From: Plecoglossus altivelis
Taxonomy: Eukaryota > Chordata > Actinopteri > Osmeriformes > Plecoglossidae
NCBI GenBank assembly: GCA_036571765.1
Contig: BROE01000016.1
Coordinates: forward strand, 18,146,992 to 18,210,991
Length of the DNA: 64,000 bases
Direction: 5' to 3'
How positions within the stretch are numbered: position 1 is the stretch's first letter; each line of letters begins with the position of its first letter. Of the stretch, positions 21,001-34,700 are shown piece by piece. The notes beneath the pieces were generated by a model. It was not told where the DNA came from, did no database searches, and saw nothing but the letters and a program-made list of their open reading frames with translations. Made by a program: the position numbers and the translations under genes.

Positions 21001-22033
21001 CGGAGGGCTTATGTAGGTCAGGAAGGCTGGTTGCGTTCACCATCTCTCTTCTCAGCTCCTAGCTCACACTGGAATATCCAAAATTTACCACATGTAATGA
21101 TGGTTGTTGAAATGCCAAACCAGCTTAGGTGAAAGTCTTTGTAGGGATCATGAGTGAAGCTCCCTGTTTGCAGACCAGTAGTGTCGTTTATGTAAGTCAA
21201 GCATGTTGAAGATCATGGGGTAACCACGGAGACCCTGTGGCATTATCTCCTGAATCTCTGAGGTAGCAGCAGAAGGGGAAATCACTCTTCTCTCACGCGA
21301 TCCGTCTCCGTGCCGACCTGAGCAGCGCTCGTGGCCTCTTTGATGGATCCACGAGGTGATGTGTGTGTAAACAGTGGTTTCTTGTGAGGTTAGAGGTGAA
21401 CATGTTGGGCTCTGCTTTAGGGATGAGTCAAGACACTCTGCTGTAGTCAGAACAAGACTTCAGGTTGGCGAACAGCAATGGCAAACAGCAGATGTGGTTT
21501 GGTGCCAAACTACACTGTGTTATCACTGTGTTTCTGTGCTATCACTGTGCTTTATACACTGTGTGTCCACTGTGTTTCTGTGCTATCACTGTGCTTTATA
21601 CACTGTGTGTCCACTGTGTTTCTGTGCTATCACTGTGCTTTATACACTGCGTGTCCACTGTGCTTTATACACTGTGTCCACTGTGCTTTATACACTGTGT
21701 GTCCACTGTGTTTCTGTGATATCACTGTGCTTTATACACTGTGTGCTATCACTGTGCTTTATACACTGTGTGTCCACTGTGTTTCTGTGCTATCACTGTG
21801 CTTTATACACCCAGTCATCCTGCAGGTACGAATATACCTATGTTGTTGCTTTTTTAACATGTTGGTGTGTGTGTGTGTGTGTTGGTGTGTCTGTGTGTGT
21901 TTATGCGTGCGTGCGTCTGTGTGTTGGAGTGTGTGTGTGTGTGTGTACATCTGTGTGTGTGCGTGTGCGTGGTATGATGTGTGTGTGTGTGTGTGTGTGT
22001 GCGTGGTATGATGTGTGTGTGTGTGCGTGTGTA

Positions 22034-22099
<66 letters not shown>

Positions 22100-25000
22100 C
22101 AGCGGAGCGTTTCGGTAAGAAGCTGAAGGAGCTGAGTGGAGAGCAGGCACGGCTCCAGCTTGGTTTGCCCTCCAGACAGCCAGGGGTCTCCATCCTCCTG
22201 CAGCGGCTGGGACACGCGCTCCACAGCGCCCTCCGCAGGACGCAGGACGCCACGTCAGTAACCACTCAGGCTTTTATACAGTAGGATGGATGACAGAATT
22301 GACAAGGTTTCTCACAGCGAACTGGCCACATTGAGACGCGTACATTCTTCAGAACCAGGCACTGAGCTGGACATGGATGGACAAACCATTTTATTTTAAC
22401 GTTTTATTTATTTTATATTGTTTATAAGAATGTTAGTTCAGAAAGGGTTGGGATTATTAATGCAGAAATCAAGATTTAACCATAAAGGATTTGGTTTATC
22501 TGAAAGGACCCAGTTAAGGCAAGCAGAACCTAGAGTTCAATAGTACCTGCACTTGTTACAAAAGCTAAAACTAATGTGGAAAATCGTGTAGGAAAAGACT
22601 TGTCTGAAACAGCCCACTGCAACAGGAAATATCCCACTGCAACAGGAAGTAGCTCAGGTGGGGTTTGGACGGTGGTGTTCCTGTTGGAGCGTAGCTGCCG
22701 ACAGCACAAAAACATGGTCGTATTGTTCTGGTTCCCTACCCCTGCCTCAGACCCTGCCCCTACCCCTGCCTCAGACCCTGCCCCTACCCCTGCCTCAGAC
22801 CCTGCCCCTACCCCTGCCTCAGACCCTACCCCTATCCCTGCCTCAGACCCTGCCCTACCCCCTTCAGACCTACCCCTATCCCTGCCTCAGACCATGCCCC
22901 TATCCCTGCCTCAGACCCTACCCCTATCCCTGCCTCAGACCCTGCCCCTACCCCTGCCTCAGACCCTGCCCCTATCCCTGCCTCAGACCCTACCCCTATC
23001 CCTGCCTCAGACCCTGCCCCTGCTCCGACCCCTGCCTCTGACCCTGCTCCTACCCCTACCCCTGCCTCAGACCCTGCCCCTACCCCTGCTCCGACCCCTG
23101 CCCCTGCTTCGACCCAGCCACAGGCCACAGACCCTGCCCCTACCCCTGACCCTACCCCTGCCTCTACCCCTGCCCCTGCTCCGACCCCTACCCCTGCCTC
23201 AGACCCTACCCCTGCCTCAGACCCCTACCCCTGCCTCAGACCCTACCCCTGCCTCAGACCCTACCCCTGACCCTACCCCTGCCTCTACCCCTGCCCCTGC
23301 TCCGACCCCTACCCCTGCCTCAGACCCTACCCCTGCCTCAAACCAGACGCTGACTCACCCTCTGCATGTAGGGCAATCCACCACAGATTATAATCTGTTA
23401 AATGAGAACGAATGATGTCCGTTTATAAAACGGTGTTTTTCTTCTCTAAATATAGCCCGTCCCTTGTTCCTCGAGCAGGGCTGTCCAGCTGTGTTCTGTT
23501 TGAGATACAGCCTGTGGGCTTCACCCTAATGCAGCACTGCACAATCTACACATTACCTGCTGGACTAACGGGGTGATTTCGAAGTGGGCCCGCAGGGTTT
23601 TTAGTTCTTCAGGAACAGGAAGGAGAGGCTGAGTGAGTCATGGAGGTTGTCTGTCTCTCTGGTGTTCAGTGAAGGGCGCGATGCCGACCTGGTCCAGGTG
23701 CCACAGCAGAGGAGGGACTGTCTACTGCAGGAGAGACGACAGGTGGAGGTGAGTTCTCCTGCACATCACACGGTGCTGCTGTTTGGTGTCATTCAGCTTG
23801 ATAACACGTCCAAAAGTCTCACATTCAAATCCCTGTCTATAGGTCGCTTTGGATGAAATAGTTTGCTAAATTAGCTTTTTATTAAACAAATAACGCAATC
23901 ATCCATACTATCACTCATTGTCTCGCTCTTTCCAGTGAGGAATGCATGGATAACTTTAACAAGTGTATCAAATTGTGCTTATAAATCTTTTTTTAATGCG
24001 AAAACTCAACAACTAGAAATTAATGTAAGAACCATCTTGTTTTGTTCACACCCTCACAATTCAAACTGCCTCATCTTCAAACTGCCTCATTTTCAAACTG
24101 CCTCATTTTCAAACTGCCACATCTTCAAACTGCCACATCTTCAAACTGCCTCATTTTCAAACTGCCACATCTTCAAACTGCCTCATTTTCAAACTGCCAC
24201 ATCTTCAAACTGCCTCATTTTCAAACTGCCTCATTTTCAAACTGCCTCATTTTCAAACTGCCTCATTTTCAAACTGCCACATCTTCAAACTGCCTCATCT
24301 TTAAACTGCCTCTGCCACAAACTGCCTCATTTTCAAACTGCCTCATCTTCAAACTGGCACATTTTCAAACTGCCTCTGCCTCAAACTGCCTCATTTTCAA
24401 ACTGCCTCATTTTCAAACTGCCTCATTTTCAAACTGCCTCATTTTCAAACTGCCACATCTTCTAACTGCCTCGTCTTCTAACTGCCTCATCTTCTAACTG
24501 CCTCCTCCCCTGCTGCAGGCGGAGATGCAGGCGCTGCGTCAGCGTCTGGAGGATCTGGAGGAGCGGAGGCAGCAGTTGCAGCTGCTGGAGGAGCAGGAGG
24601 AGGAGCTACAGGGCTCGGAGGAGGCAGAGGAAAGCTTGGCCCTGCGTGGGCGGAGCTTGGCCCAGCTACGTGATATGAGCCGCACCCTGGCGGACCTGGT
24701 CACCTGCCAGAGCCGCTCCCAGATGACTGTCTCACCTCCAGCCTCCACCCTCAGGTGTGTTCTCCATCCCTCTCACCTCCATCCTCAGGTGTGCCCTGTC
24801 TCACCTCCACCCTCCACCCTCAGGTGTGCTCTCCCTCCCTCTCACCTCCACCTTCAGGTGTGCCCTCCCTCTCACCTCCAGCCTCCACCCTCAGGTGTGC
24901 TCTCCCTCCCTCCCTCTCACCTCCACCCTCAGGTGTGCCCTCCCTCCCTCTCACCTCCACCCTCAGGTGTGCCCTGCCTCCCTCCGCCTCCATGGTTTAC

Positions 25001-28000
25001 TGTCATATTTGGTCATTTCCCACTTTCTCTCACATGCCCCTGTAGTACCCTGACGTGCCTGTAGGGGTGTGCACACGTTCCACCTTAGCTGGATCACCTA
25101 GTCTTGTACAGTCTAAAGCTGCAGTGCACGTCATCACCACAAGGGGCCACCAGCGAGCCGTTGAAAGAGGCTGGCTGTAAAGATGAGTACAGTAATCCTA
25201 ACAATGAAGGCATTCCTGTCTTTGTTAGTGGTGGTGATAAGCAGTGTGCTGGGCTGGTTCTTCTTTAGAGGGGTGATTAGGCTGATCTCCTGCACACCAC
25301 TGCTCTTCTCTCAGCCACCTGTTGGTGCTAACCTTTAACACTAACTCCATTGTTCTTCCGTCAAACGATGACATTTAAAACTAATCCCACAGCGTGCTGC
25401 ACCGTCCTAGGTTAAGAAATAATGATTAAGTGAGAATCTCTCCCAGAATGCCACAGGGGATCGAACGAAGGGTTCACGGACAAAACAAGTAAAACCGTTG
25501 AAGTAAAAAAACTGCCGTTTCCAGCATGTGGGATTTTCTTTCATGGTATTTGGAAGACGATTCATTTAATATTGTTTCCAAAATGTCAGGAGGTTCAAAC
25601 TTACCTGCTATTTCAATTTCCCCTCCACCCTCCTTACTTTCACCTGCTTGAACCTGTTTTGGATTGCTATTATTCCTCTCTGATGCAAATGAATGCTTGC
25701 CGTCAAATCGTCTGAAGTTAATGGCTTCTGAGTAGAGGCTATGGAAAGCCTATTCCTGTTCCCTCTGGTTAGAGATGGAAATTGTATTTATCACCGTCGT
25801 ACAGCGTTGACCTATCTGGGGAATAATTTGGTATCTGACACTCTTATCACCCTGTTTGGAGATCCATAGAAACCATCCTGATTGAGGTCGGAAGGAGTGA
25901 TTGAAGCTGTGAGATTCGCGTGTGGTTTTCCTGAATGCCTGCTGTTAGAGAGGTTGGGTCATTGAATCGTCGACAGGCAGCAACTCTTGCAGTTTGTCTT
26001 TCTGCCAGCATGTGGCGCTGTGCTTGTTACCGTCACTGTCTGTTTACCTGCCATCTAGACAGAGCTGGGAAGACGTTGACACGCTAATGTCCCCCAGCTT
26101 CCTGTAGCAAGTTAACAGGAGGACCACAACAGACAGCCAGCTACTGCTAGCTACTGCTAATGGTCACATTGACTCTGCTTCTCAAAGCGTTGAGATTCTC
26201 CCAGCGTTGAGGTTCGGATGCACTGAACATCTCAAGCTTGTGGCATATTAAGATCAGTAATCCTGTCTCTTTCTAGTCTGTATTTAGATGCACATCACAT
26301 TTCATCATTGTCTTACTTTGAGCTAAGCATCCTTAGGTCACTTGGAAGGCGTTTTAAATAAATGTATGTTATTCCTTATTATTCTCCCGTGTGACATGGT
26401 TCACTGTGTTGCTTAGGCTTGAAGGTAACAGAGGATCTTGTCTTGAAATGCCACAGAAACAGGGAGGGTATTCTGCTCCATTTTATCAATTTATTTCTAA
26501 TTAGGATCTCACATTAAACTACTACATTAAACTACTGTCACATGAACAATATGTATCTATTCTTCGCACATGTACAATACTCTATGCACATGCACATCGG
26601 TAAGTATTCGTACAGTTTGTATAGTTTGTATCCTGTTTAGTTTATGTATAGGAAAAATGTTATATTTATTTTAAATTGTTTGTTGTTAGACTGTACTGTT
26701 GAATGTCTGTACTTATGTAGCACCGTGGCTCTGTGAGGCACGACATTTCGTTCCACTGTATGCACCCGCATGTAGCGGAATGACAATAAAGCACAACTTG
26801 AACTTGAACTTGAACTATCTACCATGATTCCCTAGAAACATGTCCTCTTGTGTTCTTCGTTAACAGCGACGGTCTGGATCCAGGATTTGTGACGTTTTGT
26901 TCTTCACTAACATGTTCCTCTTCTCGTTCCAGACTCCAGGAGCAGGAACAGGAAATCAGTCTGTCCATCAAGGAAGTCACTGCCAAGGTAACAGTCTGTT
27001 CTAGCTAACCATAATCCACTGTTAAAGTTAGTCTGTTCTAGCTAACCATAATCCACTGTTAAGGGTCTGTTCTAGCTAACCATAATCCACTGTTAAAGTA
27101 ACAGTCTGTTCTAGCTAACCATAATCCACTGTTAAAGTTAGTCTGTTCTAGCTAACCATAATCCACTGTTAAGGTTAGTCTGTTCTAGCTAACCATAATC
27201 CACTGTTAAAGTAACAGTCTGTTCTAGCTAACCATAATCCACTGTTAAGGTAACAGTCTGTTCTAGCTAACCATAATCCACTGTTAAGGTTAGTCTGTTC
27301 TAGCTAACCATAATCCACTGTTAAAGTAACAGTCTGTTCTAGCTAACCATAATCCACTGTTAAGGGTCTGTTCTAGCTAACCATAATCCACTGTTAAAGT
27401 AACAGTCTGTTCTAGCTAACCATAATACACTGTTAAAGTTAGTCTGTTCTAGCTAACCATAATCCACTGTTAAAGTAACAGTCTGTTCTAGCTAACCATA
27501 ATCCACTGTTAAGGTAACAGTCTGTTCTAGCTAACCATAATCCACTGTTAAGGGTCTGTTCTAGCTAACCATAATCCACTGTTAAAGTAACAGTCTGTTC
27601 TAGTTAACCATAATACACTGTTAAAGTTAGTCTGTTCTAGCTAACCATAATCCACTGTTAAAGTAACAGTCTGTTCTAGCTAACCATAATCCACTGTTAA
27701 AGTTAGTCTGTTCTAGCTAACCATAATCCACTGTTAAAGTAACAGTCTGTTCTAGCTAACCATAATCCACTGTTAAAGTAACAGTCTGTTCTAGCTAACC
27801 ATAATCCACTGTTAAAGTAATAGTCTGTTCTAGCTAACCATAATCCACTGTTAAAGTAACAGTCTGTTCTAGCTAACCATAATCCACTGTTAAAGTAACA
27901 GTCTGTTCTAGCTAACCATAATCCACTGTTAAAGTAACAGTCTGTTCTAGCTAACCATAATCCACTGTTAAAGTAAGGGGCTGTTCTAGCTAACCATAAT

Positions 28001-28212
28001 CCACTGTTAAGGTTAGTCTGTTCTAGCTAACCATAATCCACTGTTAAGGTAACAGTCTGTTCATGGAGCCCTTGTGCACCGTACTGTTAACACAGATCGT
28101 CTGCACCAAACACCAGCCTGTAATTACTTCATGTGACAGAAATCTGCTTTGACTCTAGCTCTAAGGTCTTAAACTTATAACAGCTCGAAGGTCTTAAACT
28201 TATAACAGTAAG

Positions 28213-28245
<33 letters not shown>

Positions 28246-28254
28246 ATCCTACTC

Positions 28255-28301
<47 letters not shown>

Positions 28302-29854
28302 ACAGAGCCTAGAGATGTGTGAGCATCAGAAAATTGTCACTTTAGCCGTCATGGCTTCAGGCTCTTTCACAAACACACACACACACTTTACGCTTGAGTG
28401 TGTTCGTCTATATGTCTCTTCCTTTGTAAACGGACCGATGTGTCTACGATGTGTCGGAGGTGTGTTTGTAGAGGTGTGCGCGGGTGTGTACACGTGGGTG
28501 TGTACGTAGGGGTGTGTGTGGGTGTGTACATGAGGGTGTGTGTGGGTGTGTACACGTGGGTGTGTGTGGGTATGTACGTATGGGTGTGTGTGTGGGTGTG
28601 TACATGAGGGTGGGTGTGTACGTAGGGGTGTGCATAGGGGTGGGTGTGTACATGGGTGTGTGTGTGGATGTGTGCATATACAAGGTATCAGGATGATCTT
28701 TCAGTCCAGACACATCATGTATCTGGGGGCAGGAAAGGTAAGAAAGCCAGCAGCAGTAGAGATCACTGCTGGATGAGGAGAGGGAGGTGGGAGGTGTGAG
28801 GAAGGGCAGGGGGGGCGATTGGCGGAGAAAGAGGCGATGGAGGGAGGTAAGTGGGGGGGTGGGGGGGGTGGCGGGGGGAGGGAGATGGCGGAGGGAGCAG
28901 GGAATGAGGGGGTGGGGGGGGAGATGGCGGGGCGGAGGGAGATGGTGGAGGGGGGAGGGGTGGGGGGGGGAGATGGCACGACGGAGCGGAGTGGTCAGAG
29001 GGGGGGTGGGGGAGTCAGGGAGAAGGGAGAGAGAGAGAATGGCAGGGGGAGGGAGGGTTAGGGAGTGAGAGGGTGGGGAGAGATGGCGGAGGGAGGGAAG
29101 AGGGGTGGGGGGAGTGAGGGAGGAAGGGATAGAGAGAGATGGCAGAGGGAGGGAGGTGGGGATGGGGGATGGGGAGGGGGTCAGCAAAGGGGGGAGACCC
29201 ACATGTCACCCTCGCCTCACAGAAAGCCATCATCACGTGTGTGTGTGTGTGTGTGTGTGTGTTGTGCTGTGCTGCAGCTCTGCTGGGCTTAACAGGAGAG
29301 CTCTCGCAAACAGCCCTTTTCTAGAGCAGAAATTATTCTCTGTGGAGCTAATGGACGCTCAACTCGTTTTTCTTGACCAAGTTTGTATTTGGAACGACTT
29401 TGAAGGTTCAGCTTGAATGCTGGTTCACATGAGAATATAGGTGTGTGTTTCAAAGCAGCACTTATCTTTATTTAGAAGAAAGACAGCGTGTTGAGATGTG
29501 CTCCTCCTCAACACCCTCTGTTTAACAAAGCTCTGTATGAGGGCGCCCGCAGCCTCTTTGAAGACACAAAAGACAGAACGGTTGCACAGAAGAACTGTGT
29601 CATATGAAGGGCTGTGCAGCGGTCGAGCACTGAACAGACTGTGGGTAGACACACACAAACACACACATACACACACACACACACACAGACCACAGGGCAC
29701 ACACACACATCATACACCACACACACTACATACACACATACTGTACTGTACATGGCATACACACACATACAGACAAACACACACACATACAGACACACAC
29801 ATACACAGACACACACACACACACACACACAGACACACATACTGTATGTACATG

Positions 29855-29889
<35 letters not shown>

Positions 29890-30295
29890 TGTAAATGCAT
29901 ACACACGCATACTCTATGTGCATACACACACTGTACAGTATGTACATGCATACGCACACGTGCATACACACACTGTATGTACATGCATACATGCACACTT
30001 ACTGTATGTACGTACACACATGCATAATGACCACACACACACACATGCATAACTTCCACACACACACACATGCAAAACAAACACACACACGCACGCATAA
30101 CGTCCACACATACACACACACACACACACATGCATAAATCCACACACACAACACACAATGCTAAAGTCCACACACACACACACACATGCTAAAGTCACAC
30201 ACACAGAACAACATGCATAAAGGTCCACACACAGACACCACACACCACATGCATAAAGTCCTAACACACACCACACACAACACACATGCATACGT

Positions 30296-30335
<40 letters not shown>

Positions 30336-31764
30336 CTAACGTCCACAGCAACACACACAAACATGCATAAGTCACACCCACACACACCACACCACACATG
30401 CATAAAGTCCACACACACACACACACATGCATAAAGTCCACACACACACACACACACATGCATAAAGTCCACACACAACACACACACACTAAGTCCACAC
30501 ACACACACACACGACACACACATTCATAACGTCCACACACCACCACACACACACACACATGCATAAAGTCCACACACACACACACCACACCACAATGCAT
30601 AAAGTCCACACACCACACACACTACACACAAGACCCATGCATAAGTCACCACACACACACACCTCACTGCACTACACACACACACAAACACAACAACATC
30701 CGCCATAAAGTCCACAACACAACACAACACCACGTGCATAAAGTCCACACACACACACACGCACACACACACTCGTTGTCTCCTTAGAGAGTCAATTACT
30801 GCTGACAGGAAGTGGCCACATGGCCTCGTTTCACCACACACACCCACACACAACAACAGCACTTAATGCATAAAGTCTTCAAGCCCCCACATGCTAGTTC
30901 CACCCAACACCACCACATATTAAAGGTCACACACACACAATTTGCATAAGGTTCACACACCACACACACACACACAACATGCATAAGTCCCACACACAAC
31001 ACACACACATGGCATAAAGTCCAACCGAAGTGGACACACACACACACACACACATACTAAATTCACATCACACACACACCAATCACACCTACACAGCACA
31101 AAGTCCCACACACACACACACACACATAGCATAAAGTCCAACACAACACAACACACACACACATGCATAAGTAAACCCACACAACACACACAACATGCAT
31201 AAGTCCACACACCACACACCACACACACGTGCCATAAAGTCCCAACCACACACACACACCTGCATAAGTCCACACACACACACACACACCCACACATGCA
31301 TAAAGTCACACCACACAACACACACACACACACACCATGCAATAAAGTCCACACAGACACACACACACCACACCACATGCATAATAGTCACACACACACA
31401 ACACACACACACACACACATGCATAAAGTCCACACACACACACACACACATGCATAAAGTCCACACACACCACACACACACACACACACATGCATAAAGT
31501 CCACACACACACACACACACACACACATGCATAAAGTCCACACCCAACCACACTGCATAAAGTCCACACACACACACACACACAATGCATAAAGTCCACA
31601 CATACACACACACACACACACATGCATAAAGTCCAACACACACCACCACACATGCATAATCCACAACACACCACACATACATTCACTGCATAAAGTCCAC
31701 ACACCACACGACACACACACACAGCATCAGTCCACACACACACAACACACCACACATGCTAGTT

Positions 31765-31798
<34 letters not shown>

Positions 31799-34700
31799 GC
31801 ATAAATCACACACACACACACACCACTATGCAATAAAGCCCACACACACACACCACACACATGCATAAAGTCACACACGACAACACACACCCACACATGG
31901 CATAAGTCCAACACACAACCAACACCATTTGTGTGTGCTCGTGTGTGTGGGTGTGTTGTGCTAAAGGATCTCTTATCACAATTACAGCCCACCACACACT
32001 TGGCATGCATAATGTCGGCACATTGGTCACAGGCTTACAGGCAATGTTGTGTGTTTCACACACACGCCACACACACACCACATGCGAATAGAGTTACACA
32101 CGCATCCACAGGCACCCCGACACCATGCATAATATTCAACACCGAACACCCTGCATGTGCTAGCACTGGTGTGTTCACGCACACGCAGGGATGCATGCGG
32201 GATATTTTATTGCATGCTAGGAAGTCTACCAGCTACGACCCTCGATCAGCATGCATATTAGTGAGTTTCAGGTGGTGCACACACGACCCATAGCATTGCA
32301 TGAACTAGTTTCCACCTTGCATTGTGGTGTGTGTTGTGTGGTGGTTTGTTTCAGGACATTCACTACTGCTGTGGACATCGATTGGTCGATGTGTAAGAGT
32401 CACACCAATCAAGCCATGGATTCTGCCCGTGTGGTGTTTTGTGTGTGTGTGTTGTGCACTACAGTGGGGATTTCTGCCTTGTGTTGACTAGGTGCACATT
32501 GGCATGTTGTGAGGTGTGTGTGGACTTTCACTCACACTGACATAGCTCGCTAGATATGTGTGTGACATGCTATAAGAGTTGTCGACAATGCTGTACACGA
32601 CACTAGCACTAGTGCTAGATAGTGTGTGATCAGTGCGCCATCTATCCTATACTGCACACACATGTGTGTTGGTTGTGTGTGTGTGGACCAACATCATGCT
32701 ATAAAATCCTGACACAGCTACACAGACTGTGGCTGATAGTTGCCTGAAAGTGCCACTAGCTACGACATCACTCCCGCGCAATATATTTATGCATGTGTGT
32801 GTTGGTGTGTTGTGGTGGTGTGTGTGACGTTATGACACACTAGTCGTGTGGTACACACATGTCGTAAACGTCCTACATTTCAAACCATAGCTCACAGCAC
32901 ATGCATATAAGGCCACTAGATGTGTGTTAGTAGCACGATCACAGACTACAGCATCGTGGCATAATGCACATCACTCACACACTAAGCACACACACCACTC
33001 GCTCAGCATGGTGTGTGGTGTGTGGACGTATGATAATAGCAGTCCACTAGTGTGTGTGTGTGCTCACGCATGCAGGTGTGTGGATTCATCACATAGCCCA
33101 TGATAATTCCAGTACAGCCTGGTGTCGATCAGGTGCTGGATTGTGTAGAGCTGTTCACGGTAGCTCAGTACGGAACTCATCTACATCTGGCCATACGAGT
33201 CCAGACCTACTCCACATGCGAATGATAGTTCACTACTGACACTACAGCATCGCAATCGGGACTCTACACAGCCATGCTATTAGTAAGTTGCCACATGTTG
33301 ACATACGTGTAGTGCTCTGAGTGCTTGTCATAATAGGTCATCACGACTCCATAGTCGCACACGTGTGCGTTAGAGTCATCAGATTTGTGTCGCACAGTGA
33401 TTCGTTACTACGCCCTCAGTAGGATCTATCACAGCAACTCGCTCCTGTCATGAAGTCTCGTGACACACCATCAGCACTGCTACGACTGTCAACATGGACA
33501 CTAAATGTCCATCACCTACATGCTACACTGGCAGCAATGCAGGGCCTGTGTGGTGTGTTTTTGTGTGGTGATTTTATCTCGACATGCAGCATGGCGTGTG
33601 CTAATGTCGACCGAGCATCACTTACCATGCACCACATTGGCTATAAAGTCCACACGTGTTTGTGCACAACTACGCCTGACTCAGCACATGGCCTTTATCA
33701 TGCATAAACGTCCACACACCGACAGCACACACACATCGAGATTGGCATGGTCCACACAACACCTACACGACTAGATCTAGCTCGCACTGTAGTCATGAAA
33801 GTCGCATCAACATGCATCACGACAGACTTTCACTCACGCATCACGCACATGCATAATGTGTGCCACTACAGTCGACTACGCTCTCAGCAGTAGGTGCATA
33901 AGCTGTTTACGCACTCGCCATCACAGCACATGCACACTGCACTATTGATAAATGCCACTCAGCTGTTGATCAGGTGTGTGGACTTATGCATGTGTTGTTG
34001 TGTGTGATGGTGTGGCATACACAAACACATATGGCATAGTCACTACAACTACACAGCACATAGCACTAGCGTGCATGATTGAAGCCACACACAGCACACA
34101 CACATCAGTGCGATTAAAGGTTGCCAGACCATCATTGCACTACACAGCACCCACAGCTAGTGCATAAGTGCTCACAGGTGACAACATCTCACACTGCCTG
34201 TTGTGTGGTTGGTGTGTGTCAGTGCGGCTTATGCATGTGTGTGTTGTTGTGTGTGTCAGCATGTGTGTGTGTGTGTGTGTGGACTTTATGCGGCATGTGT
34301 GGTGTGTGTGTTGTGTATGTGTGTGTGTGCTTGTGTGCGTGTGCACACACACATTCACTCGCACACACCTGTTGCGATAAGTCATCACGCTCAGCTGACA
34401 TGCATCACACACAACTACACAGCTGCACATTGCATAGAAGTCCACACACTACCTTTCTACTAGCACACCAATAGTGCATGTGAAATGTTGACTCACAGCA
34501 TAGCCATGTGTTGTGTGTGTGTGTTTGTCATGTTGTGTGTGTGTCATGTGTGCACAAGACACATGCGCTAAAGTTTCATACGACACACAACACAACAAAA
34601 TTGTATGATAGTCTTCCGTAGACAACACACGACACAACATGCATTAGTGTGCCTGCGCACCCACACACACTAGCCATCACATGCATCAAGGTGTTTCAAC

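Noticed and set aside
22254..22257. Exon 4 ending at 22257 with donor GTAACC
   Set aside because: It would leave phase 0, but exon 5 begins with one base that completes a codon; only the 22254 donor keeps frame.
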